A DNA stretch of 64,000 nt, taken from positions 1 through 64,000 of the forward strand of contig JAGAMY010000042.1 in NCBI GenBank assembly GCA_017624495.1, given 5' to 3'. Position numbers and translations under genes: made by a program. This DNA comes from Lachnospiraceae bacterium (GTDB lineage Bacteria; Bacillota; Clostridia; Lachnospirales; Lachnospiraceae). The notes beneath the pieces are model-generated. The model saw nothing but the letters and a program-made list of their open reading frames with translations, had not been told where the DNA came from and ran no database searches. Of the stretch, positions 49,180 to 57,980 are shown one piece after another (position 1 is the stretch's first letter; the number at the start of each line of letters is the position of its first letter).

Positions 49180-50052
49180 GTGAAATTAGTAATGTTGACC
49201 GGAATGTCCGGTGCAGGAAAAAGTACAGCACTAAAAATGATGGAGGATATTGGCTTTTATTGTGTGGATAATCTGCCAATACCATTGATTGAAAAGTTCG
49301 TGGAATTATCAGCTAATAGTAAGGAAGAACTGCAGAAATTTGCTATTGGCGTGGACATACGCAGCGGAGAGGCTTTTTCTGAACTGCATGAAGTATTGGA
49401 TAGGCTGGATGAAAAGGGAAGAGCACCGGAAATTCTGTTTTTGGATTCTGAGGACAGTGTACTGGTAAAGCGTTATAAGGAAACCAGAAGAAATCATCCC
49501 CTTTCCGGTGGAGAGCGTGTAGAAGCCGGCATTATACAGGAAAGAGCAAGACTGGATTTTTTGCGACAGAGAGCAGATTATATTATTGATACCAGCCGTC
49601 TTTTAACCAGAGAGTTACGGGCAGAATTAGACAAGATTTTCGTGCAGAAGCAGAATTATAAAAATCTGTTTATTACCGTCCTTTCCTTTGGTTTTAAGTA
49701 TGGTATTCCATCGGATTCGGATTTGGTATTTGATGTGCGCTTTTTGCCGAATCCATACTATGTGGCAGAACTGCGCCCAAAGAGTGGAAATGACAAAGAA
49801 ATTCAGGACTATGTGCTGCAGTTTAAGGAATCCCATGAATTTTTGAACAAACTAAAAGATATGATTGAATTTCTGATTCCAAATTATATCATCGAAGGGA
49901 AAAATCAGCTTGTTATCAGTATTGGCTGTACCGGCGGTAAACATCGCTCCGTTACGCTGGCAAATGAATTATATAAGACCCTTTCTTTGAATAAGGAATA
50001 TGGTTTAAAGATAGAACACAGAGATATTGAGAAAGATGCATTGAGGAAGTAA
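49180..50052 (+). CDS. rapZ: RapZ-family nucleotide-binding protein (YvcJ)
   Basis: A 290-residue P-loop protein starting at GTG 49180, 4 nt after murB. Walker A is GMSGAGKSTALK at 8-19; the C-terminal domain ends with IGCTGGKHRSVTLANEL, which binds small metabolites or RNA in RapZ. In E. coli it controls GlmS levels via small RNAs; in Bacillus YvcJ hydrolyses GTP and affects competence. The order rapZ-whiA-crh is kept, but yvcK, which lies between in Bacillus, is absent. Confidence 0.93.
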   Translation: MKLVMLTGMSGAGKSTALKMMEDIGFYCVDNLPIPLIEKFVELSANSKEELQKFAIGVDIRSGEAFSELHEVLDRLDEKGRAPEILFLDSEDSVLVKRYKETRRNHPLSGGERVEAGIIQERARLDFLRQRADYIIDTSRLLTRELRAELDKIFVQKQNYKNLFITVLSFGFKYGIPSDSDLVFDVRFLPNPYYVAELRPKSGNDKEIQDYVLQFKESHEFLNKLKDMIEFLIPNYIIEGKNQLVISIGCTGGKHRSVTLANELYKTLSLNKEYGLKIEHRDIEKDALRK

Positions 50053-50053
50053 A

Positions 50054-50974
50054 ATGTCATTTTCAAGTGAGGTAAAAGAGGAACTTGCCGGACAGACAGG
50101 CAAAAGCAGACACTGTCGTTTGGCAGAATTATCTGCCATTATCTGTCATGCAGGAAAACTAAAAGCGGGAAAGGGAAATGTTACCCTTGGGATAGAAACA
50201 GAAAATTCCCTGCTAAAAGAAAAATACAGGCATTTTTTGCTTCTGCTCTATGGAATTGCGTTAGAAGAAACAGAGGAATTATCCGGTGAACAGCTTTTAA
50301 AAGTATTGGAGAGTGTGAAAATCTGGGATAAAAATAAGGGCAGTTTTTCTGATATGAGCTGTGTAGATGGTATGCTGATACAGCAGTCCTGCTGCAGACG
50401 GGCATTTATCCGGGGGGCATTTTTAGCTTCGGGCTCTATCAGTGATCCGAATAAAGCATATCATTTGGAAATTGTCTGTGATACAATAGCAAAAGCAGAG
50501 CAATTGCAAGCGGTCATGAAAACTTTTGATGTGGAAGCAAAAATTATCACCCGTAAAAAGCATGAGGTGGTATATGTAAAAGAGGGTGCACATATTGTAG
50601 ACTTGTTAAATGTCATGGAAGCGCATGTGGCACTGATGAATTTAGAAAATGTCCGCATTGTGAAGGAAATGCGTAATTCTGTCAATCGTCAGGTAAATTG
50701 TGAAACAGCCAATATAAGCAAAACCGTCAATGCGGCGGTACGCCAGATTGAGGATATTATCTACATACGGGACAAAAAGGGATTAGACAGTCTGCCGGAT
50801 AATTTGCGGGAAATCGCTATGCTTCGTTTGGAGTATCCGGATATGGCATTGAAGGAATTAGGCACCTGCTTAAATCCACCGGTGGGCAAATCCGGTGTAA
50901 ACCATAGACTACGAAAGATATCGGAAATTGCAGAGGAAATGGGATTGAAAAGAATGGGAGGAGAAAGTAAATGA
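50054..50974 (+). CDS. whiA: WhiA-family DNA-binding regulator
   Basis: A 306-residue protein with an N-terminal LAGLIDADG-homing-endonuclease-like domain (SCCRRAFIRGAFLASGSIS) and a C-terminal helix-turn-helix (RLEYPDMALKELGTCLNP, SGVNHRLRKI). WhiA controls sporulation in Streptomyces and division and chromosome segregation in Bacillus. It starts 1 nt after rapZ and overlaps the next gene by 4 nt. Confidence 0.94.
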   Translation: MSFSSEVKEELAGQTGKSRHCRLAELSAIICHAGKLKAGKGNVTLGIETENSLLKEKYRHFLLLLYGIALEETEELSGEQLLKVLESVKIWDKNKGSFSDMSCVDGMLIQQSCCRRAFIRGAFLASGSISDPNKAYHLEIVCDTIAKAEQLQAVMKTFDVEAKIITRKKHEVVYVKEGAHIVDLLNVMEAHVALMNLENVRIVKEMRNSVNRQVNCETANISKTVNAAVRQIEDIIYIRDKKGLDSLPDNLREIAMLRLEYPDMALKELGTCLNPPVGKSGVNHRLRKISEIAEEMGLKRMGGESK

Positions 50975-51228
50975 TTACAAAGAAAATAACCATTGGTCTG
51001 AACAAGGGGTTAGAAGCCAGTCCGACAGCACTGTTAGTGCAGACAGCGTGTCAGTACAGCAGTAAGATTTATATAGAAATTGATGACAATAAGAAGGTAA
51101 ACGCAAAGAGCATTATGGGGATGATGACACTTGGTTTAAATGCGGGGGAAGAAGTGATTGTATCAGCAGATGGCGAGGATGAGGAAACTGCCATTGTTGA
51201 AATAGAAAAATTCTTAACAAAGCAGTAA
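50971..51228 (+). CDS. crh: Crh-like HPr paralogue lacking the phosphotransfer histidine
   Basis: An 85-residue HPr-fold protein overlapping whiA as ATGA. At the place of HPr His15 (GLHARPA) it reads GLEASPT, with Glu15, so it cannot carry PTS phosphate. The HprK target is kept: NAKSIMGMMTLGL with the serine at residue 47, shifted by a one-residue insertion. Crh of Bacillus has Gln at this place and lies in the same gene order after whiA. It likely acts as a CcpA co-regulator after serine phosphorylation by HprK. Confidence 0.85.
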   Translation: MITKKITIGLNKGLEASPTALLVQTACQYSSKIYIEIDDNKKVNAKSIMGMMTLGLNAGEEVIVSADGEDEETAIVEIEKFLTKQ

Positions 51229-51242
51229 AGGTGTGATTTTGA

Positions 51243-52133
51243 ATGAAAAAACTCTTATTTGTTTTCAATCCGCATGCAGGAAAAGCCCAGATAAAAAATA
51301 AGCTGCTGCAGATTGTGGACATTATGGTAAAAGAAGGGTATGAAGTAACTATTTATCCGACACAGGCAAGGGAAGATGCCCTAAACCTGGTAAAAAAACG
51401 TGCCAAAAAGTATGATTTGGTGGTATGCAGCGGTGGAGATGGTACGTTGGATGAAACTGTCAGTGGAATGATGCTTTCTGAAAAGAAAGTTCCACTGGGT
51501 TATATTCCGGCTGGAAGTACCAATGATTTTGCCAATTCCCTTAAAATACCAAAGGATATGATTAAAGCTGCCAAAATTGCCGTATCCGGGCAGAAATTTG
51601 CCTGTGATGTGGGAAAATTCAATGAGAATACATTTATTTATGTAGCAGCTTTTGGTATGTTTACAGAGGTATCCTACAGCACAAGACAGGAATGGAAAAA
51701 TATCTTAGGACATGCAGCATATCTTTTAGAGGGTATGAAAAGCTTACAGGATATCACTTCCTATCATATGCGTGTGGAATATGAAGATGTGGTGATAGAG
51801 GATGAGTTTATCTTTGGTATGATTACAAATTCTAACTCCGTAGGCGGATTTAAAAATATGACGGGCAAAAATGTGCTTCTTGATGATGGCAAATTTGAAG
51901 TAACTTTAATCCGCAAGCCGAAAAATATTGTGGAGTTAAATGAGATATTGGCTTCGTTGACGAATCTGATTGACAATACGGATTTGATATATTCCTTTAA
52001 AACCAGCCAGCTTAACTTTTTATCAGAAGAAGAGGTGGCATGGACCTTAGATGGTGAGTTTGGCGGCAGCTTGCAGGAAGTAAATATCCGCAATTTGCAG
52101 CAGGCGATGGAGATAATGGTAAAGAATAAATAA
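51243..52133 (+). CDS. Diacylglycerol/lipid kinase (DagK/YegS family)
   Basis: A 296-residue soluble lipid kinase. The nucleotide loop VVCSGGDGTLDE (about 58-70), NPHAGKA near the start and GSTNDFANSL are the family's hallmarks. Members phosphorylate diacylglycerol or related lipids to recycle them into phospholipid synthesis. It lies 14 nt after the crh-like gene and ends the long run that begins with ftsH. Confidence 0.9.
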   Translation: MKKLLFVFNPHAGKAQIKNKLLQIVDIMVKEGYEVTIYPTQAREDALNLVKKRAKKYDLVVCSGGDGTLDETVSGMMLSEKKVPLGYIPAGSTNDFANSLKIPKDMIKAAKIAVSGQKFACDVGKFNENTFIYVAAFGMFTEVSYSTRQEWKNILGHAAYLLEGMKSLQDITSYHMRVEYEDVVIEDEFIFGMITNSNSVGGFKNMTGKNVLLDDGKFEVTLIRKPKNIVELNEILASLTNLIDNTDLIYSFKTSQLNFLSEEEVAWTLDGEFGGSLQEVNIRNLQQAMEIMVKNK

Positions 52134-52140
52134 TTTAGTC

Positions 52141-52169
52141 TTTATTTTTGGAATGAATTAAGCTATACT
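52141..52169 (+). promoter_or_regulatory. Promoter of fba
   Basis: TATACT (52164-52169) with a poor -35, TTTATT (52141-52146), at 17 nt. A strong AAAGGAG lies before the ATG. Confidence 0.45.
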
Positions 52170-52212
52170 ATAGATTAGGAATTAAATTTAGGATAAGTAA
52201 AGGAGAAAAATT

Positions 52213-53076
52213 ATGTTAGTATCTGCAAAAGAAATGCTTGACAAAGCAAAAGCTGGACACTACGCAGTAGGTCAGTTCAACATCAACAACTTAGAATGGA
52301 CAAAAGCTATTCTCTTAACAGCTCAGGAACAGAATTCACCGGTTATTCTTGGTGTATCTGAAGGTGCTGGAAAGTACATGACAGGTTACAAAACTGTAGC
52401 AAACATGGTAAAAGCTATGATTGAAGAATTAAACATTACAGTTCCTGTAGCATTACACTTAGACCACGGTTCATACGAAGGATGTTTAAAATGTATCGAA
52501 GCTGGATTCTCATCCATCATGTTCGATGGTTCTCACTATCCAATCGATGAAAACGTTGCTAAGACTACAGAATTAGTAAAAATGGCACATGACAACAACA
52601 TGTCTATCGAAGCTGAAGTAGGTTCTATCGGTGGAGAAGAAGACGGTGTTGTAGGTAAAGGTGAATGTGCAGATCCTCAGGAATGTAAATCTATCGCAGA
52701 CCTTGGTATCGATATGCTTGCAGCAGGTATTGGTAACATCCATGGAAAATATCCTGCAAACTGGGAAGGCTTAAGCTTTGAAACATTAGATGCTATTCAG
52801 CAGCTTACAGGCGAAATGCCATTAGTACTTCACGGTGGTACAGGTATTCCTGAAGATATGATTAAAAAAGCAATCTCTCTTGGCGTAGCTAAGATTAACG
52901 TAAATACAGAGTGTCAGTTATCTTTCGCAGATGCTACACGCAAATACATCGAAGCTGGAAAAGATTTAGAAGGTAAAGGATTTGACCCTCGTAAATTATT
53001 AGCTCCGGGATTCGAAGCTATCAAAGCAACTGTTAAAGAAAAAATGGAATTATTCGGTTCTGTAAATAAAGCATAA
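52213..53076 (+). CDS. fba: Class II fructose-bisphosphate aldolase
   Basis: A 287-residue zinc-dependent glycolytic aldolase that splits or forms fructose 1,6-bisphosphate. Metal ligands lie in LHLDHGSYE, EAEVGSIGGEEDG, GNIHGKYP and LHGGTGIPED; GVAKINVNTE binds the phosphate. Codon use is noticeably cleaner than in neighbouring genes (AAA, GAA, GGT/GGA), as in highly expressed genes. It is a single unit with its own promoter and terminator. Confidence 0.96.
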   Translation: MLVSAKEMLDKAKAGHYAVGQFNINNLEWTKAILLTAQEQNSPVILGVSEGAGKYMTGYKTVANMVKAMIEELNITVPVALHLDHGSYEGCLKCIEAGFSSIMFDGSHYPIDENVAKTTELVKMAHDNNMSIEAEVGSIGGEEDGVVGKGECADPQECKSIADLGIDMLAAGIGNIHGKYPANWEGLSFETLDAIQQLTGEMPLVLHGGTGIPEDMIKKAISLGVAKINVNTECQLSFADATRKYIEAGKDLEGKGFDPRKLLAPGFEAIKATVKEKMELFGSVNKA

Positions 53077-53151
53077 TTGGTTATACACAATTTTCCTATT
53101 GCATTTTAGGTGATTTTGAGTTATTTTATTATCGAATAAAACAGTATGAAC

Positions 53152-53186
53152 AAAGGTGTTCCACAGACTGTGGAGCACCTTTTTTT
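53152..53186 (+). terminator. Terminator of fba
   Basis: AAGGTGTTCCACA pairs with TGTGGAGCACCTT (one wobble) around a 3-nt loop, then a T-run. Confidence 0.9.
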
Positions 53187-53232
53187 GAAAAGAATATGGT
53201 GAAAAGCCGAGCAGAAAGGAAGCATATCGTAT

Positions 53233-55356
53233 ATGGAAAATTGCAATGAATACTATAATGTAGCGGATATTTTTGGAGAAAATGTATTTAACGATTCTGT
53301 TATGCAGGAACGTCTCCCAAAGAAGGTTTACCAGAAGTTAAAACAGACCATCCGTGAAGGTAAAGAATTAGATCTTGCAACAGCAGATGTTATTGCACAT
53401 GAAATGAAAGAATGGGCAATAGAAAAGGGTGCAACCCATTATACACACTGGTTCCAGCCATTGACGGGAGTTACTGCAGAAAAGCATGATTCCTTTATCA
53501 CTGCGCCAATGGAAAATGGAAAGGTTTTAATGAGCTTTTCCGGAAAAGAGTTGATTAAAGGAGAACCGGATGCATCTTCTTTCCCATCCGGTGGATTGCG
53601 GGCTACATTTGAGGCCAGAGGATATACAGCATGGGACTGTACCTCACCGGCATTTGTCAGACAGGATGCAGCAGGCGCAACACTTTGTATTCCGACAGCA
53701 TTCTGTTCTTATACAGGTGAAGCCTTAGATCAGAAGACACCGCTTCTTCGTTCTATGGAAGCCATTAATGAACAGGTACTTCGTCTGATTCGTTTATTCG
53801 GTAATACCACATCCAAACGGGTGACACCATCCGTAGGACCGGAACAGGAATATTTCCTTGTGGACAGAGAAAAATATCTAAAAAGAAAAGATTTGATTTT
53901 TACAGGACGTACATTATTTGGTGCAATGCCGCCAAAGGGACAGGAAATGGATGACCATTATTTTGGTGTTATCCGTGAGCGTATTGCTGCATACATGAAG
54001 GATGTGAATAAAGAACTTTGGAAATTAGGCGTATCCTCAAAAACACAGCACAATGAAGCAGCTCCTGCACAGCACGAATTAGCACCGATTTATGCATCTG
54101 CCAATGTGGCAGTAGACCATAACCAGATGATTATGGAAACCTTGAAAAAAGTAGCCGGTCGTCATGGCTTGCAGTGTCTTTTACATGAAAAGCCATTTGC
54201 AGGCGTAAACGGTTCCGGTAAACATGATAACTGGTCTATTACTACTGATGACGGTATTAATTTATTAGAGCCGGGAAAATCACCACATGAAAATATACAG
54301 TTCCTGTTGATTTTAACCTGTGTGTTAAAAGCGGTAGATATTCATGCAGATTTGCTTCGTGAATCCGCAGCAGACGTTGGAAATGACCACCGTTTGGGTG
54401 CAAATGAAGCTCCGCCTGCCATTATTTCTGTATACTTAGGTGAGCAGTTAGAGGATGTATTAACCCAGTTAGTAAGCACCGGAGAAGCGACACACAGTAT
54501 TAAGAGCAGCAGATTAGAAACCGGTGTAAAAACACTTCCGGATTTCAGAAAAGATGCAACAGACCGTAATCGTACATCACCATTTGCTTTTACCGGTAAC
54601 AAATTTGAGTTTCGTATGGTAGGCTCACAGGATTCTGTAGCACAGCCAAACGTTGTATTAAATACAATCGTTGCGGAAGCATTTGCAGAAGCCTGCGATT
54701 ATATAGAACAGGCAGACGATTTTGATTTAGCAGTCCATGATTTAATCAAAAAATATGCTACAGAGCACCAGAGAATCGTGTTTAACGGCAATGGATACTC
54801 TGAAGAATGGGTAGAAGATGCGAAACGTCGTGGATTGCCAAATATGACATCCATGGTGGATGCGATTCCGGCATTGAATACAGAAAAAGCCGTAAAATTA
54901 TTTGAAAAATTCGGTGTATTTACAAAAGCCGAATTAGATTCCCGTGTAGAAATCGAATATGAAACCTATGCAAAAGAAATCAACATTGAAGCGAGAGCTA
55001 TGATTGACATTGCAGGAAAACAGATTATTCCGGCAGTTATCAAATATGTAACTTCACTGGCAAATTCCATCAATGCAGTAAAGGCAGCATGTGATGCGGA
55101 TATTAGTGTACAGACGGAGCTGTTAACAGAGGTTTCTGATTTGCTTTCAGAGACAAAAGTAGCTTTATCTAAACTGAATGAGGTTACAGAACAGGGAGCT
55201 GCCATGGTTCAGGGAAGAGAACAGGCAGTATTCTATCGTGATGTTGTCATGAAAGCCATGACGGATTTAAGAACACCGGTGGATAAATTAGAAATGCTTG
55301 TCGATAAAGACATGTGGCCAATGCCATCCTATGGTGATTTGATGTTTGAAGTATAA
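53233..55356 (+). CDS. glnN: Type III glutamine synthetase
   Basis: A 707-residue enzyme, the size of GSIII (type I is about 450). Signature parts: [56 protein letters not shown] and [17 protein letters not shown]. It makes glutamine from glutamate, ammonia and ATP as a dodecamer. The leader has AAAGGAAG; no P-II or GlnR site is recognised. Confidence 0.95.
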   Translation: MENCNEYYNVADIFGENVFNDSVMQERLPKKVYQKLKQTIREGKELDLATADVIAHEMKEWAIEKGATHYTHWFQPLTGVTAEKHDSFITAPMENGKVLMSFSGKELIKGEPDASSFPSGGLRATFEARGYTAWDCTSPAFVRQDAAGATLCIPTAFCSYTGEALDQKTPLLRSMEAINEQVLRLIRLFGNTTSKRVTPSVGPEQEYFLVDREKYLKRKDLIFTGRTLFGAMPPKGQEMDDHYFGVIRERIAAYMKDVNKELWKLGVSSKTQHNEAAPAQHELAPIYASANVAVDHNQMIMETLKKVAGRHGLQCLLHEKPFAGVNGSGKHDNWSITTDDGINLLEPGKSPHENIQFLLILTCVLKAVDIHADLLRESAADVGNDHRLGANEAPPAIISVYLGEQLEDVLTQLVSTGEATHSIKSSRLETGVKTLPDFRKDATDRNRTSPFAFTGNKFEFRMVGSQDSVAQPNVVLNTIVAEAFAEACDYIEQADDFDLAVHDLIKKYATEHQRIVFNGNGYSEEWVEDAKRRGLPNMTSMVDAIPALNTEKAVKLFEKFGVFTKAELDSRVEIEYETYAKEINIEARAMIDIAGKQIIPAVIKYVTSLANSINAVKAACDADISVQTELLTEVSDLLSETKVALSKLNEVTEQGAAMVQGREQAVFYRDVVMKAMTDLRTPVDKLEMLVDKDMWPMPSYGDLMFEV

Positions 55357-55361
55357 AATAA

Positions 55362-55404
55362 TGCGCAGCTGTGAAAGAGATTTTGCAGGCTGCGCAATTT
55401 TTTT
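55362..55404 (+). terminator. Terminator of glnN
   Basis: TGCGCAGC (55362-55369) pairs with GCTGCGCA (55389-55396), followed by a seven-T run. Confidence 0.88.
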
Positions 55405-55611
55405 CTTATAAAAAGGGAGGAAGCCGGGTAACAATATTGTCACCCGGCAAGATTATGAAAAAGTTTTATCTAAATTTCTTGTTTGTATAGTTATAGTATA
55501 TGCAGTAGAAATGAAAAATTCATGGTTGCAAAATGAATTTTTTTTGAATGAAATGTGAACAAAGTGTTAATGAAATAGTGAGATAGTACTAGAATTTTTA
55601 CTAAAAGGGCA
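55405..55611. other. Intergenic stretch with a strong hairpin
   Basis: A second hairpin follows the glnN terminator: GCCGGGT (55423-55429) with ACCCGGC (55442-55448), whose inner part ACAAT/ATTGT also pairs. No T-run follows, and a ribosome-like AAAGGGAGG precedes it. The rest is AT-rich without a gene. Confidence 0.5.
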
Positions 55612-55641
55612 TTGCACATATCTTTCAAATAATGTTATAAT
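55612..55641 (+). promoter_or_regulatory. Promoter before the truncated nuclease-family gene
   Basis: TTGCAC (55612-55617), 18 nt, TATAAT (55636-55641). Sequence after it resembles the leader of the gene at 7550: a TATAATT...CATATTT block and a CAGAAAAT-CATGCTT block. Confidence 0.55.
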
Positions 55642-55741
55642 TGAAAAAAACATATTTTCAACAAACAAATCTAAGTATCTGATTTATTCTAAGATTCAGA
55701 AAATCCATGCTTTTAAATCCAAAGAAAATGCACAAAAGCAG

Positions 55742-56317
55742 GTGGCAGATACGAAAAATCTTCCAAAACGCAGCCGTTATTATCAGGGCATGATAGATTT
55801 GAATATTTTAAACAAAGGGGAAAGTTACAAAGATTTAAAGAAAAGCTACATAATCTTTATCTGTAAATTTGATTTGTTTGGCGCAGATTTATGTCGTTAT
55901 ACTTTTGAAAATGTATGTTTAGAATGTGTGGATATAAGATTAGGTGATGAATCGACAAAAATATTTATAAATCCATATGGAAAAACAGAAAATATATCAG
56001 AAGAGTTAAAGGCATTTCTGAAATACTTATGTGAAGACAATGAAACAAATGCGTTTACCAGAAAGCTGTCTGTTGAAGTAGAAAAGGCAAAAAAGCAGGA
56101 AGAATGGAGAGTGGAGTATATGACGTTATTGATGAGAGATCAGGAAAATATAGAAAAAGGTATGGAGAGGGGTATCGAGAGAGGACGGGCGCTGGAAATA
56201 ATAGAAATGGGAAAAGAGTTTGGTTTGTCCAAAGAAACAGTTATTGCCAAGCTGCAAAGTAAACTAAATTTGTCTTTGGATATGGCGCAGGAATATTTTG
56301 AACGATTTGAAAAATAA
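55742..56317 (+). pseudogene. N-terminally truncated Rpn/PD-(D/E)XK transposase-like protein
   Basis: The frame (191 codons from GTG 55742) begins inside the family: ADTKNLPKRSRYYQGMIDL, then SYIIFICKFDLFG, a C-terminal EEWRVEYMTLLMRDQE and the tail MERGIERG. The usual first part with the catalytic Asp and Glu-x-Lys is missing. The upstream sequence looks instead like a promoter leader, and no ribosome site is placed before the GTG. The C-terminal half is intact without stops. It is probably an inactive remnant made by deletion, though a short product might still be made. Confidence 0.65.
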
Positions 56318-56338
56318 ACAATAAAATGTGTTTTTTTG

Positions 56339-56385
56339 TTGTCGCTAAGTGATAACAATGTTAAAATAGTACTGTAGCACTATTT
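56339..56385 (+). promoter_or_regulatory. Promoter with an inverted repeat near the start site
   Basis: TTGTCG (56339-56344), 17 nt, TAAAAT (56362-56367). The repeat AAATAGT (56364-56370) with ACTATTT (56379-56385) overlaps the -10 and the likely start, a position suited to a repressor. Confidence 0.55.
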
Positions 56386-56420
56386 CATACAAAATTTTAC
56401 AAAGAGAGGATGGGTTTATA

Positions 56421-57689
56421 ATGAAAAAGGGAATTGCTGCAATTGTATTATTTTTCGCACTGGCATTTTGCATACAGCCGGTGTATGCCACTACCGTAAC
56501 AGACCAGACAGGAGCGACAACGGAGCAGGTAATATATACAGCCAATGTTGCGTTTGATGCAAATGGAGGAAGTGGTTCCATGACAAATCTGGCAGTTATG
56601 TCCAATGCCACAACTGCTACCACATTGCCAGCCAATGCATTTACAAGAAAGAACTTTACATTTGACGGCTGGAATACCATGGCAGATGGTACAGGCACAG
56701 CTTATGCTGATTTAGCAGATGTATCTGCGCTGGCAACAGAAGTAAACAATGGACAGACCATTACACTTTATGCACAGTGGAAAATTAATGCACCAAAGAT
56801 TAGTAAGGTGAAAAAACTTACACCAGCAACTGTTAAAGTTACTTACAAAAAGAATAGCAGCGCAGCAGGTTATGAGATTCAGTACTCCACAAGCAAAGCT
56901 TTTAAAAAGGCGACTACAGTAGCTGCAAAGAAAAAAGAAACAAGTAAAGAAGTTACCGGTCTTACTCCGGGAAAGAAGAATTATATCCGTATTCGCAGTT
57001 ACTATAAGAGCGGTGGAAAGAAAGTTTATGGTGACTGGAGCAGTCCAAAGAGCGTTAAAATGAAAAAAGGATGCACCATTGAAAATACAAAAGCACTGAC
57101 TTCCATTGAAGCGGATGTCACCCTGACTGGTTCTGGTACTGGCTATCATGCGAAGCTTGTATTAGTGACACCTACATCAGCAGTATCTTTTGGTATTCAG
57201 CACGATGAACATGCCATTGCACCATATACAGGTAAAACCATGGCATTAATTGAAAATGTAGAGCACAATGGAGCAGGTGGACAGTCCTATGTAAGACCGA
57301 GTGATAGAGAGCTTCAATGTGGAAAAACATATAAGCTGATGATTACCGTGGATAAAAAAGGAAATGGAAATGTCTATGTGGATTATGAAAAGATTGGAAG
57401 TTTCCACAATTCAGGACTGGCAAATGCAGCCGTATTTCCTAGAGTCGAAGGCGCTGTAAGATTAAATGGTGATAGTATAAAAGCAACATTTGATAATATC
57501 AAAATGCGTCGTGGTGGAAAATACGAAAAAGATGTAGAGTATTTTGGAAGAGTTTATCAGTCAAATAAAACAATCAAAACCAAGAAAGTAAAGAATAAGA
57601 ATAAAGTCATTATTTCCGGTACAGGTTCAGGAATTAACGGAGACTGGGACAGCGATTATGAAGGTGTATCTGGTGTATACCAGTATTAA
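56421..57689 (+). CDS. Secreted protein with InlB B-repeat and Fn3-like domain
   Basis: A 422-residue protein. A signal peptide ends at PVYA (about 23). Residues about 38-125 form an InlB B-repeat/Listeria-Bacteroides repeat (FDANGGSGSM...FTFDGWNTMADGTG...ITLYAQWK). Residues about 127-215 are a Lys-rich Fn3-like domain close to those of the neighbouring glycosidase and the giant protein. The last 205 residues (GCTIENTKALTSIEADVTL, VDKKGNGNVYVDYEKIGSF) look like a beta-sandwich of LamG or laminin type, which I cannot name firmly. No sorting signal. Probable surface protein; ligand unknown. Confidence 0.72.
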   Translation: MKKGIAAIVLFFALAFCIQPVYATTVTDQTGATTEQVIYTANVAFDANGGSGSMTNLAVMSNATTATTLPANAFTRKNFTFDGWNTMADGTGTAYADLADVSALATEVNNGQTITLYAQWKINAPKISKVKKLTPATVKVTYKKNSSAAGYEIQYSTSKAFKKATTVAAKKKETSKEVTGLTPGKKNYIRIRSYYKSGGKKVYGDWSSPKSVKMKKGCTIENTKALTSIEADVTLTGSGTGYHAKLVLVTPTSAVSFGIQHDEHAIAPYTGKTMALIENVEHNGAGGQSYVRPSDRELQCGKTYKLMITVDKKGNGNVYVDYEKIGSFHNSGLANAAVFPRVEGAVRLNGDSIKATFDNIKMRRGGKYEKDVEYFGRVYQSNKTIKTKKVKNKNKVIISGTGSGINGDWDSDYEGVSGVYQY

Positions 57690-57746
57690 TAAAAAGTCCA
57701 AGAAGTTATAAATAATATATAAAATTCAAAAATAGTATATCAAAAT

Positions 57747-57777
57747 AAAAAGCTGGAGAAATCCGGCTTTTTATTAT
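57747..57777 (+). terminator. Terminator of the InlB-repeat gene
   Basis: AAAAAGCTGG (57747-57756) pairs with CCGGCTTTTT (57763-57772), one wobble, with T residues after. Confidence 0.85.
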
Positions 57778-57848
57778 GCAAAAAAATCAAAAATAATGCT
57801 TGTATATTTATACAAAAAGCGGAAATAAAGTTTAGGAAAAATTGTGAA

Positions 57849-57902
57849 TTGTGAGTAAAAATGTGAAGTGATATAATATATAGTAGGACAAACGGTTGCG
57901 CA
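57849..57902 (+). promoter_or_regulatory. Promoter and LacI/CcpA-like operator of the GH43 gene
   Basis: TTGTGA (57849-57854), 17 nt, TATAAT (57872-57877). Just downstream, GACAAACGGTTGCGCA (57887-57902) has the AAACGNTT core and partial dyad of LacI-family and cre sites. A repressor there would block transcription, as expected of a sugar-regulated glycosidase. The regulator is not identified. Confidence 0.5.
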
Positions 57903-57980
57903 AAAATGATACACAAAAATATCATATGTTTTTGGGGAGGCATCTCAAAAGTCCAATAAAAGAAAAAGAGAGGAATGGGT

